From NCBI RefSeq assembly GCF_001435935.1, contig NZ_AZGM01000125.1:1-38778 (forward strand): a stretch of 38,778 nt of DNA. The letters run 5' to 3'. A program made the position numbers and the translations under genes. This DNA comes from Limosilactobacillus panis DSM 6035. GTDB taxonomy: Bacteria > Bacillota > Bacilli > Lactobacillales > Lactobacillaceae. Below the pieces are notes generated by a model that searched no databases, was not told the DNA's origin, and saw nothing but the letters and a program-made list of their open reading frames with translations. This document shows, in pieces, positions 16,194 to 24,371 of the stretch (position 1 is the stretch's first letter; each line of letters starts with the position of its first letter).

Positions 16194-16381
16194 TTAGTTC
16201 TCCGAATATTACACAGTAATCGCGGAAAAGCCAAATAGGCTTGCTCCGCGTCGAAGCGTGATCCTAGTGTATAGCGCCGCGAAGCAAGTCCATTGATTAC
16301 GGACAATCATTGGCCCGTACCGTGCCAACAATCGTCCTATACTAGCCAAAGGCGCACTCTGACGCTTTTTCTCAGCTTCTT
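16154..16381 (-). repeat. Interspersed structured repeat, copy B (inverted)
   Basis: Reverse-complement copy of the element at 9891-10125, very similar over about 150 nt; the core is 16198-16347. H1 (16301-16337) pairs over 14 positions including wobbles that differ from copy A; H2 pairs 16240-16250 with 16278-16288. It fills the whole gap between the convergent kinase and glucosaminidase genes. Confidence 0.88.
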
Positions 16382-16383
16382 TT

Positions 16384-17478
16384 TTATTTTACTAAAGCAA
16401 AGCGCCGAAGGAGGGTAATGGCACCAGCCGAACCAGCCCCACCCAAAATTGACAGCCAGGTGACCCGGTGGGGATGGTGGGTCTGACTCGTCTTTACCTC
16501 ATGACTACTTGCCGGGGCCATTGGTGGTTCCTTAAAAACTGCCGGCCGGTGCATAGCGGTCCGCTGCGGTTGGCGGTCATACTTGGTAAGTTGGAAGTTA
16601 CTGATAATTTCGTTGAGTTTCCGGTCATAATGGGGATCAGTCGCGTACCTTCCCAAGAGGGCATGAGTCGCTTGCCGGTAACTCTTCGCGGCCCGCCGGT
16701 GAACACCATCGTACAAGGGATCTTCCAACGTCTGGGCGTAATCATGGAGGGACTGGTAGTCGTTATCATACCAACAGAAGTAATCCTTAATCTCGTGCCG
16801 GTGCCCTTCCTTATCAAATTCAACGGTTGGTTGCAAAACAGACCGTGTTTGAAACGCGCCCTTGACCCCAAATAAGTTATGGTAGGGCTCCCGAGCCAGG
16901 TCACTCGTTCCCCAGTTGCTTTCCAAAGCGGCCTGGGCAATTACGATTGACGGATAGAGGTCAAACTCTGCCCCAATCCGCTGGGCATCCTTGGCAATTC
17001 GGGCAATAAAGGCGGCCTGGTCCGGTGAAGGGTGCTTTAAGGGGTATTCACTAGAGTCCGGACCACTTTCCGGCAGCTGGTTATCAGCCATCCCCCCATT
17101 AGTCGTGACTTCGCCATCGCTGGGTGCCGGCTGGTTCCCGCTGCGAAAGTCTTGGCCCCGTGCAAAGCCCCGCTGGTAGGCAACCACAGCCACATCGTCC
17201 CCACCTGGTTGTGCAGGATGCCCCTGGAGGCCATCACTCACCCCCTGGCGAAAGGCTCGCTCATACACCTGCCCCACTTGCGCAAGGGCTGACAAAAAGG
17301 CACTGGCATACTCATCGCCGCGTTGCTTAACCTGGTTTTCGTCGACCAACTGGCGGTTCAAAACGGCTTGTCTAGCATCCTGGTAAGCATCCTCAGAGAC
17401 ACTTGCGGCCAAGACGCCAGAAGCATTTCCGAAGACGGTTAGTCCCGCCATTAGTCCAATAATAAATTGTCGTTTCAT
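16384..17478 (-). CDS. Secreted GH73 glucosaminidase, probably membrane-anchored
   Basis: Peptidoglycan hydrolase of the mannosyl-glycoprotein endo-beta-N-acetylglucosaminidase type. The 364-aa protein has a signal peptide (1-24), a helical region (30-110) with two similar short segments (FRQGVSDGLQG and YQRGFARGQD), a linker, and a GH73 domain at about 150-300 (AQAALESNWG with catalytic Glu186, then HNLFGVKG and WYDNDYQSLHDYA). It ends with a hydrophobic segment and RR, like a cell-surface anchor, but without LPxTG just before it; an LPESG occurs internally at about 135-139. Only three bases separate its stop from repeat copy B. Likely role: cell separation or wall turnover. Confidence 0.88.
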   Translation of the reverse strand: MKRQFIIGLMAGLTVFGNASGVLAASVSEDAYQDARQAVLNRQLVDENQVKQRGDEYASAFLSALAQVGQVYERAFRQGVSDGLQGHPAQPGGDDVAVVAYQRGFARGQDFRSGNQPAPSDGEVTTNGGMADNQLPESGPDSSEYPLKHPSPDQAAFIARIAKDAQRIGAEFDLYPSIVIAQAALESNWGTSDLAREPYHNLFGVKGAFQTRSVLQPTVEFDKEGHRHEIKDYFCWYDNDYQSLHDYAQTLEDPLYDGVHRRAAKSYRQATHALLGRYATDPHYDRKLNEIISNFQLTKYDRQPQRTAMHRPAVFKEPPMAPASSHEVKTSQTHHPHRVTWLSILGGAGSAGAITLLRRFALVK

Positions 17479-17551
17479 AATATCCTCTCCTCATCGTTAT
17501 CCTTATTTATTAAATACGGACAATTGATGAGGAGGCACTTTTTTACTAAAA

Positions 17552-17586
17552 AAAGAGGATTTCGGTGCTTCGCCGAAATCCTCTTT
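17552..17586 (-). terminator. Terminator of the large L,D-transpeptidase gene
   Basis: Perfect hairpin AAAGAGGATTTCGG...CCGAAATCCTCTTT, followed on the minus strand by a T-run; it lies 12 nt beyond the stop codon. Confidence 0.92.
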
Positions 17587-17598
17587 GCACTTTAAATT

Positions 17599-18996
17599 TT
17601 AGTAAATAACCACTGGTTCGTTGATTTCCATGTCGTGGTATGCCGTTCCGGCATCTGCCGGGTGCATGTTTGCACAACCGTGTGAGCCACCAGTCGTCGT
17701 CAGGTACTCCGTCTTGGACCAGTTGTTCCGCCAGCTGGCATCGTGGAAGCCACAGCCGGTATCGGTAAATGGTGACCAGTATTGAACTGGACTGCTGTAC
17801 AGTGATCCATCATAGTTGGAGCCACGCAGAGTAGCTGGTGATTGCTGGTACATGATGTACCAAACACCCTTTGGCGTCCGGTTACCTGGTGTGTTACTCC
17901 CCGTTACCACGTCAGCATCAAAGACACACTTACCATTCTTGTAGAACCATACGTGTTGGTCAGCCAGCGACAGTTCAACATAGGTGTTGCCAATGCCGTT
18001 ATTAGCGGTAACACCATAGCCAGTCCCACGCCGGTTGTAGCCGATTCCGTAAATATCAGCCTTGGCGTTAACCGTCTTCTTACCGTCCGCAACTGCTTGA
18101 GCCAAGGATTGGCCGGCACGTTGGTCACTGATCTTCCAACCATAGGAACCCTTGTCAGAAGTGGTAATTTCCTTACCGGAGTGGGTCCTAAACTTAAACG
18201 ACTTGCCCAACGTTGCCTGCTTATTGTTGATCTTGGCAATCTGGTTGTTAACAGCGTGAGTATCAAAGCTGTACTTACCATTTTGGTAGGTGGCACTGGT
18301 GATAATGTCGTTAGAGTTTAACTTGTAGGTTTCGTTTTCGACCTTGTAATTAACCCTCTTGTTAATCAGGCCCTTCAACTTCGTCTTTTCGTTTTGAACC
18401 GTCTTACTGTCAGCGGTTAAGGGCTGGGTATAGTGGGCAGTTAGACGAACCGTCCCGTTATTCTTCTTGTTATCAAACTGCTTCAGCAAGTTCTTAACAT
18501 CATACTGGTTCCCCTTCTTCGCAGCAATGGTGCTAATCTTGCCGTTTTCCAGCTTAGCATAAGCGTCAACCGGTGCCTTACGTCCCTTGTTCATCTCAGA
18601 AACGGCTGTTTCAACGGCATCCCGCATTGCACTCGTCTGGTTGCTGGAATGTTCCGGCGTAACCAGGACATTTTGTTTCTTACCACTGGGGAAGAACGTC
18701 CGCTGTTCCTTTTGTGCCGTCACAAACTTGCCCTTGTCAGCACTCGTAATGCCAGAGCTGCTTGCCTGACCGTTGTAAATCAACTTACCGTCAAGGTAAA
18801 CATCGTTGGTCCGGTCGGTAGCCTTAACCTTTTGGTAGGCCCCATCCGTGGTCATTCCACCAACTGCAACCCCGTTAACCGTCGTGTTACGGTTGAAATG
18901 CGTGTGTTGGTGCCACGTCATTATTACGCCTAATAGAACAATTACAATAGCAATAATTGCAATAACTAAACGTCTTGCTTTCAATTGCATTTTCAA
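17599..18996 (-). CDS. Membrane-anchored L,D-transpeptidase with YkuD domain
   Basis: A 465-aa cell-envelope enzyme. An N-terminal membrane helix (about 9-27) is followed by extracellular domains of the PG-binding-4 type (about 35-320) and a C-terminal YkuD catalytic domain (about 335-465). The domain has GFHDASWR and GGSHGCANM, where His439 and Cys441 sit in the catalytic motif. YkuD enzymes cross-link peptidoglycan or attach groups to it by a cysteine mechanism insensitive to most penicillins. AGGGAG is placed well before the ATG. It is monocistronic: own promoter at about 19044 and own terminator. Confidence 0.93.
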   Translation of the reverse strand: MKMQLKARRLVIAIIAIVIVLLGVIMTWHQHTHFNRNTTVNGVAVGGMTTDGAYQKVKATDRTNDVYLDGKLIYNGQASSSGITSADKGKFVTAQKEQRTFFPSGKKQNVLVTPEHSSNQTSAMRDAVETAVSEMNKGRKAPVDAYAKLENGKISTIAAKKGNQYDVKNLLKQFDNKKNNGTVRLTAHYTQPLTADSKTVQNEKTKLKGLINKRVNYKVENETYKLNSNDIITSATYQNGKYSFDTHAVNNQIAKINNKQATLGKSFKFRTHSGKEITTSDKGSYGWKISDQRAGQSLAQAVADGKKTVNAKADIYGIGYNRRGTGYGVTANNGIGNTYVELSLADQHVWFYKNGKCVFDADVVTGSNTPGNRTPKGVWYIMYQQSPATLRGSNYDGSLYSSPVQYWSPFTDTGCGFHDASWRNNWSKTEYLTTTGGSHGCANMHPADAGTAYHDMEINEPVVIY

Positions 18997-19015
18997 ACTC
19001 CCTAAAATTTATTTT

Positions 19016-19049
19016 CTTTAGTCGAACTAAAGATAACGATCATATTGTA
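19016..19049 (-). promoter_or_regulatory. Promoter -10 and start-site palindrome of the L,D-transpeptidase gene
   Basis: An extended -10 TGGTACAAT (hexamer complement 19044-19049) is followed, just after the expected start, by a perfect palindrome CTTTAGT-CGA-ACTAAAG (19016-19032). This is an operator-like position for a repressor. No regulator is assigned. Confidence 0.5.
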
Positions 19050-19157
19050 CCAGCATTTATGACATTTAGCACACTTTATTTCTCATTTTTGAAATCTTTC
19101 TGTAACAAATGTCTTATTTACGTAAACTTAGTGCTCGTTTCTTGACACTTAATAGTC

Positions 19158-19194
19158 AAAACAGGGCTTAGCATCTCTTGCCGCGCCCTGTTTT
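19158..19194 (-). terminator. Terminator of the universal stress protein gene
   Basis: AAAACAGGGC...GCCCTGTTTT hairpin about 22 nt beyond the stop codon of the minus-strand gene. Confidence 0.85.
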
Positions 19195-19216
19195 ACTGAA
19201 TTAACCTTACTGGTAT

Positions 19217-19714
19217 TTAAATTTCTAAGTAGCTGTTCTTCTTCAGGTCAACCTTTTTATTGTCCTTATCCGTCTTAACAACGGTGACATCGCAAGGGGC
19301 TTCCCGAATGGTGTATGCAGCCGTGGAACCAACGATTAGCCGCCCAATCATGTTCAGACCAGTTGCCCCAATGACAATTAGGTCAATGCCATTATTCTTT
19401 GGGTAGTTTTCGGCCAGTTCTAACTTAGCGTTACCAACCTTGACCTCGGTAACGACGTCGGTAATACCGGCAGCTTGCGCTTTCTTCTTATATTCATTCA
19501 GCCGCTTTTCCATCGTATCGATTGCTGGTTGGTAGATGCTCCGGTCAACCAGGCTGTAGCCGTTCGGGCCACCAGACGGAATCTTTTCACCGTTAATCAC
19601 ACTGAGCAAGTACAACTGGGCCTTGTTCAACTTGGCCGTCTCGACAGCCTTGTCAAATGCCATGTCGGCCTGCTTGGAACCATCAATTCCCACTAAAATC
19701 TTTTGATAAGTCAT
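19217..19714 (-). CDS. Universal stress protein (UspA family)
   Basis: A 165-aa UspA-fold protein. The start MTYQKILVGIDGS is typical of the first beta strand. The ATP-binding signature G-x2-G-x9-GST is present (GATGLNMIGRLIVGST, about residues 125-140), so it is probably of the nucleotide-binding class. ATG at 19714 was chosen because GGGGGTG lies about 6 nt upstream; the in-frame GTG 27 nt earlier would place that site inside the gene. It has its own terminator and lies just downstream of pepV on the same strand, with a 55-nt gap. The exact stress role is unknown. Confidence 0.92.
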   Translation of the reverse strand: MTYQKILVGIDGSKQADMAFDKAVETAKLNKAQLYLLSVINGEKIPSGGPNGYSLVDRSIYQPAIDTMEKRLNEYKKKAQAAGITDVVTEVKVGNAKLELAENYPKNNGIDLIVIGATGLNMIGRLIVGSTAAYTIREAPCDVTVVKTDKDNKKVDLKKNSYLEI

Positions 19715-19769
19715 ATTGACACCCCCACTTAATTGATACACTTATTTTATCACAAAGTCGCTAGTCAAC

Positions 19770-21170
19770 TTAGTCGCTTACCAAATTCTTAATAGCTTCC
19801 ATATAGATTGCCATTGACTTAATCAGGTCATCGACGGGCTGGTATTCGTTTGCCTGGTGCATCGTGTTTGGCGTGTTCGGCATCAGGGCCCCAAAGGCAA
19901 CGCCCCGCTTCATCAGCCGGCCATAGGTCCCACCGCCGACAACTTCTGGCTGGGCGTTCTTGTCACCACTCTGGTTGATGTACGCCTCCATTAAGGTCTT
20001 AACAATTGGATCGTCCGGGTCGACGTAGTGAGGGGCTTGGGCAGGACCCTGTTTAACAGTAATTCCAAGTGGTGTGGCGACCTTTTCAACAGTTGTCTGC
20101 AACTGGTCCGGTGAAATACCTTTTGGGAAACGGAAGTTCATATTGATGGCCCCACCGTTTTCAAGGTCAAAGTTCAAGATCCCAGCATTCATCGTCAGTT
20201 CACCCATTACGGGGTCAGTAAAGGCACCGTCAAAGCCGCCCATCCGGGTATCAAGGTGTAGGTACTTACCCAGGAAGTGGATGAAGCTCTTCGCTCCCTT
20301 GGCAAATTCATACTGGTCGAGGAAGTTTGCCAGATAAGTTCCAGCGTTAATCCCCTTTTCCGGTTCCATTCCGTGGGCAGCCTTCCCAATCACAGTGATG
20401 GTCAATTCATCCCCATTCTCCGCAATGTTACCGGAAATCGGGTTCTCACCAACGAAGCGGGCAAAATCATCCCGAATTTGCTGGTTATCAGCAACCGTAA
20501 TTACCGCTACTGCCTCGCGCGGGACCATGTTGAAACGCAGGCCTGACTTGAAGCTCTTCAGCTGGAAGGCCCCATCGTTGCTGGCGGGTACTGACAAGAG
20601 GAGGGAAACTTGTCCCTTTTCGCCGTTGATAACTGGAAACTCGGCATCCGGTGAAAAGCCGAAGGTCGGGGCAGGCTCCACTTCAAAGTAGCGGTGCATC
20701 CCGGTCCAGTTGCTTTCCTCGTCCGTACCAACGATAAAGCGGACCCGCTTGTTAAACTTAGTCCCCTGGTCTTTTAAATACTTGAGAGCGTAGTATGCCG
20801 CCATTCCAGGGCCCTTATCGTCGGAAGCCCCTCGACCATAGAGGTTTCCATCCTTAATTACCGGGTCAAAGGGGTCCGTATCCCAGCCCTTGCCGGCGGG
20901 CATCACGTCAACGTGAGCCAGGATCGCCAGGGTATCGTCACCCGTGCCGCATTCGGCATAACCGACCACGTTATCAATGTTCTTGGTCTTAAAGCCGTCC
21001 TGGTCAGCCATTTCCAAAAAGGCCTTCAGTGCCTGGGCTGGCCGGGGCCCGAGTGGGTATTCATCCGTTGCTTCATCATCGTCTCTAACACTTGGAATCT
21101 TCATTAAGGAAATCAAATCCGTCAAGTAGTCCTTTTTCTGGCTTTCTGCTGCCTTGAGCCAATCTGTCAT
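19770..21170 (-). CDS. pepV: Dipeptidase PepV (M20 family)
   Basis: Cytoplasmic zinc dipeptidase that splits dipeptides coming from peptide uptake, important for lactobacilli on protein-rich media. The 466-aa protein has the dinuclear metal ligands in AHVDVMP (His86, Asp88), RGASDDKGP (Asp118), GTDEES (Glu151/152) and FSPDAEFP (Asp175), plus a C-terminal His in the MHQANE region. Length fits PepV. The promoter lies in the short divergent region shared with nnrD, which contains a GTAAGCGTTAC inverted repeat. The usp gene follows on the same strand. Confidence 0.96.
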   Translation of the reverse strand: MTDWLKAAESQKKDYLTDLISLMKIPSVRDDDEATDEYPLGPRPAQALKAFLEMADQDGFKTKNIDNVVGYAECGTGDDTLAILAHVDVMPAGKGWDTDPFDPVIKDGNLYGRGASDDKGPGMAAYYALKYLKDQGTKFNKRVRFIVGTDEESNWTGMHRYFEVEPAPTFGFSPDAEFPVINGEKGQVSLLLSVPASNDGAFQLKSFKSGLRFNMVPREAVAVITVADNQQIRDDFARFVGENPISGNIAENGDELTITVIGKAAHGMEPEKGINAGTYLANFLDQYEFAKGAKSFIHFLGKYLHLDTRMGGFDGAFTDPVMGELTMNAGILNFDLENGGAINMNFRFPKGISPDQLQTTVEKVATPLGITVKQGPAQAPHYVDPDDPIVKTLMEAYINQSGDKNAQPEVVGGGTYGRLMKRGVAFGALMPNTPNTMHQANEYQPVDDLIKSMAIYMEAIKNLVSD

Positions 21171-21224
21171 AATTTATCCCTCCATCGAAGTAATCATTAA
21201 CGCTAAAATAATGATACCATTAAA

Positions 21225-21235
21225 GTAAGCGTTAC
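21225..21235. promoter_or_regulatory. Inverted repeat between pepV and nnrD, weak cre-like site
   Basis: GTAA-GCG-TTAC (21225-21235) lies between the divergent genes; a partner arm TAACGCT occurs at 21198-21204, facing AGCGTTA at 21228-21234. It matches the cre consensus at about 12 of 14 positions. Regulation of either gene is a guess. Confidence 0.35.
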
Positions 21236-21258
21236 AAAATCTAAAGGAGACTTTTATA

Positions 21259-22119
21259 ATGAAAAAACTTTCCGATCAAATTCTTCACCAAGTGATTAAG
21301 CCCCGCCCGGCCAATAGTTTTAAGGGGACATTTGGCAAGGTCACCCTGGTAGGGGGCAATCGTAACTTTGGTGGCGCCATCATCATGGCCTCCACGGCCG
21401 CAGTGTGCGCGGGTGCCGGTCTGGTCACTACCGCAACCGACGCCAGCAATTCCGGTGCCCTCCACGCCCAACTACCAGAAGCGATGTTTGCCGACTTCAC
21501 TAACGATGGACAGGTGGCTAGTCTGGTCAGTGCCGCAACCACGGTAGCTGTTGGTCCTGGCCTGGGCGACGACGAAACCAGCGAGCACATTCTTAAGAAT
21601 GTTTTTGCCAGTGTCAAGCCTGAGCAGAACCTGGTTATTGATGGTTCCGCCATTACCCTGATGGCCCGGGAAAATATTTCCCAGCCAGCCGCCAACGTAA
21701 TCTACACGCCGCACGAAATGGAGTGGCAACGGCTCTCCGGCATCAAGATTGGCGAGCAAACCGAAGAGAAAAACCGTGCTGTCCGGGACCAGCTCAACGC
21801 AACCGTCGTCCTTAAAAAGCACCACACGGAGATCTATACCACTAATGAGGTTTACCAGTTGACGATTGGGACCCCTGCCCAGGCCGTTGGGGGGATGGGT
21901 GATACCCTGGCCGGGATGGTCGGTGGTTTCACCGCCGAGTTCCACCAAGACGTTACCAACGCTGTCTTGGCTGCCGTTTACGCCCACAGCGCAATTGCGG
22001 AGAAGATTGCGGAAAACCAGTACATTGTCCTGCCCCACCAGATTAGTCGGGCCCTACCGACCTTCATGAAGAAGATGGAACAGGCACCAAGCGAACACCA
22101 TATTGGCTTCTTGAATTAA
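21259..22119 (+). CDS. nnrD: ADP-dependent NAD(P)H-hydrate dehydratase
   Basis: Repairs hydrated, inactive NAD(P)H by an ADP-dependent dehydration. The 286-aa protein is a ribokinase-like fold: KGTFGKVTLVGGNRNFGGA near the N-terminus, GPGLG (about 94-98), and the anion-hole motif GGMGDTLAGMVGG at about 211-223, where Asp215 is the catalytic residue. The usual NnrE epimerase domain is not fused to it. AAAGGAG is about 9 nt before the ATG. It is divergent from pepV and followed by a bidirectional terminator. Confidence 0.93.
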   Translation: MKKLSDQILHQVIKPRPANSFKGTFGKVTLVGGNRNFGGAIIMASTAAVCAGAGLVTTATDASNSGALHAQLPEAMFADFTNDGQVASLVSAATTVAVGPGLGDDETSEHILKNVFASVKPEQNLVIDGSAITLMARENISQPAANVIYTPHEMEWQRLSGIKIGEQTEEKNRAVRDQLNATVVLKKHHTEIYTTNEVYQLTIGTPAQAVGGMGDTLAGMVGGFTAEFHQDVTNAVLAAVYAHSAIAEKIAENQYIVLPHQISRALPTFMKKMEQAPSEHHIGFLN

Positions 22120-22206
22120 TTTCCCGGGAAATTAATTGCCAAAGGCAGTTAAATTCAGAAAGACATTCGCAAATATGCCTTGTCCATGAAATAATTTCAT
22201 GTACGA

Positions 22207-22254
22207 AAAAGCCGCGGTTGATGAAAAAAGTTTTCTCATCAACCACGGCTTTAT
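22207..22254. terminator. Bidirectional terminator between nnrD and the flippase gene
   Basis: AAAAGCCGCGGTTGATGA...TCATCAACCACGGCTTT stem with A-run and T-run on opposite sides, so it can serve both convergent genes. Confidence 0.9.
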
Positions 22255-22279
22255 TAGTTAGGCGCACCCACCTAACTTT

Positions 22280-23929
22280 CTAACGAATATGCAATTTTTG
22301 CCGAATGGCCGCGGACCGGGGACCAATGATCTGGTCCGTCAAGCGGAACTTGAGGGCGAGGAAGGCAAAGACCCCGACACCCAGCATTACCCCTAAGATC
22401 AGGGTAAAGAAGGCCGTAAACCGACCATAGGGACTGACAAAGTAGCCAGTCAGGAGCATGAATGCCTTGGTGACCACGAACATAATGATTGAGTAGCAAA
22501 GAATCTGGTTAGTCGGCTTGGACATCTTGTAGAAGTGAAGGCCGAACTCCATATTAAAGGAGTGCAGAATCATGTAGTCAATCACAAACATTGACAGGCA
22601 GGTGGCAAGTAGTGGTCCCAACCCCTGCAAAAGTTTAATACATGGGTACTGCAAAAGCAGCTTGATAATAATACCGATTCCCAGGAACTTCATCATTCGC
22701 CGGTTCTCAGAAATCCCCTGCATCATAGCGGCGGCAACGGTATAAAGGCCCATTGGAATTGATACAAAGGCCGCAAATTGAAGGACCACGATCCCCGCCT
22801 GGTCATAACGGTAGAAGACCGTGTAAATTTGTTGGGCCACCGCTGCCAGACCAAGTGAGGCCGGGATCATTACAAAGTAGAAAAGCAGCAAGACGTTTTC
22901 AATCTGCTTCCTAATTCCCCGCAGGTCGTTTTGGGCCCGGGCCGTCGCTAACAGTGGGATAACGGTTGCGGCCATGGCTGCGGCCAGGGAAATAATAATC
23001 GTGTACAGCTTGTTGGCATTGAAGGCAAACAAGGCATAGAGGATTGTTTCCTGATAGTGGGTAAAGTGGCCAACCCGGAACAGCATGTGGGGGAAGGTAA
23101 ACTGGTCGATTAGCTGGTAAACCGCCACCCCCGACTCAATGATAACAAACGGGATTGACTGATAAACCATCCGGGCGATCAGTTCCATCGTCGACACCTG
23201 CAGGTTTGACCTCCCTTGACTAATCAGGTCGTTCATCTCCCGCCGGTGGCTCATCCAGGCCCAAGATAGGACCATGATGGCCCCAATTGCCCCGATAAAG
23301 GCCGCAAAGGTCGACTGGGTAACGGCCGCTACCCAACTCCCCTTTTGGATTTTCATGATCAGGTAGGTGGCCGCCAACATGTAGATAACCCGGAAGACCT
23401 GCTCTACAAACTGAGACATGGCCGACGGCGCCATCCAGTTATACCCCTGCAAGAACCCCCGACTCATCGCCAGAGCAGGAATAATCAAAACGGCCCAGGC
23501 CAGCGACCGGACAACCGGAATGACATTTGCGTCACCATTATCCATCATTGGCGCAGCAAACATCATCACCGTCGCACAAACAACCCCCATTGCCAGAGCA
23601 ACGTACATGCTCGAGATGTAAAGGCGCCGGCTTACCCCGTATTCATTTAACCCGTTATAGTGGGCAACCATCTTGGAGATTGCGGAGGGCAGCCCCGCCG
23701 TTGCGATAATTAAGAAGATGTTGTAAATGTTGTACCCCTGTGCAAAGAGGGCGTTAGCTTCGTTACTGTAAGCACCGAGCCACGTTACCCAGGGGATAAC
23801 GTAAACGGCACCTAAGATTCGCGAGGTGATACTCCCTACCGTCATCCAAGCGGAACCGCTCAGCATCTTTGATTGGGCGTCCTTATTAGGATTCACCACT
23901 TGCGAACCACCATTATGTTTTTTAGTCAT
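22280..23929 (-). CDS. MurJ/YtgP-type lipid II flippase (MOP superfamily)
   Basis: A 549-aa polytopic protein with about 14 membrane helices. It belongs to the oligosaccharide-flippase branch of the MATE/MOP superfamily (opening SAWMTVGSITSRILGAVYVI, then GLPSAISKMVAHY and the later SRGFLQGYNWMAPSAMSQFV). The Gram-positive YtgP branch has been shown to work as MurJ, moving lipid II across the membrane; SpoVB-like or polysaccharide exporters are the alternatives. The soluble N-terminal tail (about 22 residues) is longer than usual. Neighbours are nnrD/pepV on one side and leuS on the other, an order seen in other lactobacilli (recalled, not checked). Confidence 0.88.
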   Translation of the reverse strand: MTKKHNGGSQVVNPNKDAQSKMLSGSAWMTVGSITSRILGAVYVIPWVTWLGAYSNEANALFAQGYNIYNIFLIIATAGLPSAISKMVAHYNGLNEYGVSRRLYISSMYVALAMGVVCATVMMFAAPMMDNGDANVIPVVRSLAWAVLIIPALAMSRGFLQGYNWMAPSAMSQFVEQVFRVIYMLAATYLIMKIQKGSWVAAVTQSTFAAFIGAIGAIMVLSWAWMSHRREMNDLISQGRSNLQVSTMELIARMVYQSIPFVIIESGVAVYQLIDQFTFPHMLFRVGHFTHYQETILYALFAFNANKLYTIIISLAAAMAATVIPLLATARAQNDLRGIRKQIENVLLLFYFVMIPASLGLAAVAQQIYTVFYRYDQAGIVVLQFAAFVSIPMGLYTVAAAMMQGISENRRMMKFLGIGIIIKLLLQYPCIKLLQGLGPLLATCLSMFVIDYMILHSFNMEFGLHFYKMSKPTNQILCYSIIMFVVTKAFMLLTGYFVSPYGRFTAFFTLILGVMLGVGVFAFLALKFRLTDQIIGPRSAAIRQKLHIR

Positions 23930-24034
23930 GATTCGTAAATTCCTGCCTTCTTAAAAATAAACAATCCACACCATTTTAGCGTGAAACTTGGCGGGGCGCA
24001 ATTTCTTTTCTCTTTTTTAAATTTTACTTAAGGG

Positions 24035-24298
24035 CTAGTACTGGTCCAGGTCGACCGTTACCAGCTTGGCAATACTTTCCGGATGGTCCCGCTCCACTTC
24101 TGCCAGATCACTGGCCTGGGGGGCCTTTTCAAAGTGACCCAGTTTATCATTAATGGTGATTGCCAGGCCCAACTTAGCAAAGTCCATCGCCTCGTCCATT
24201 GTTTTCCCCTGGGTGAAGGCCTCCGGGAGGTCCGGAAAGTCCACCAGGATCTCCCCGTCCTTGGCGGTAAAAAGGGCCGGATAAGAAACTAATTCCAT
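24035..24298 (-). CDS. HicB-like protein without a HicA partner
   Basis: An 87-aa protein with the HicB N-terminal fold: YPALFTAKDGEILVDFPDLP (6-25), then TQGKTMDEAMDFAKLGLAI, the degenerate RNase H-like domain of HicB antitoxins. The usual C-terminal DNA-binding part is missing and no HicA-sized gene lies on either side. This is therefore a solitary HicB-like protein rather than a complete toxin-antitoxin pair. AAAGGA lies 6 nt before the ATG. It sits just behind the leuS gene but the leuS terminator hairpin is upstream of leuS's neighbour, inside the gap. Confidence 0.8.
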   Translation of the reverse strand: MELVSYPALFTAKDGEILVDFPDLPEAFTQGKTMDEAMDFAKLGLAITINDKLGHFEKAPQASDLAEVERDHPESIAKLVTVDLDQY

Positions 24299-24315
24299 TG
24301 TTATTCCTTTCTAAA

Positions 24316-24357
24316 AAGGGACCGCCTACTCAGCGTTAGGCTGAATACCGGTCCCTT
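24316..24357 (-). terminator. Terminator of leuS
   Basis: AAGGGACCG...CGGTCCCTT with T-run on the minus strand, 15 nt after the leuS stop codon and before the hicB-like gene. Confidence 0.9.
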
Positions 24358-24371
24358 CTTTCGTGTGCGTA

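Noticed and set aside
17006-17080. Internal LPESG in the glucosaminidase as a sortase signal
   Set aside because: It lies in a linker about 225 residues before the C-terminus, not next to the hydrophobic tail.
21472-22038. 188-aa minus-strand frame opposite nnrD
   Set aside because: Shadow of a well-conserved gene; begins with no credible ribosome binding site.
22120-22206. Short palindromes TTTCCCGGGAAA and ATGAAATAATTTCAT after nnrD
   Set aside because: They lie in the 3' region between nnrD and its terminator and nothing links them to a gene or known site.
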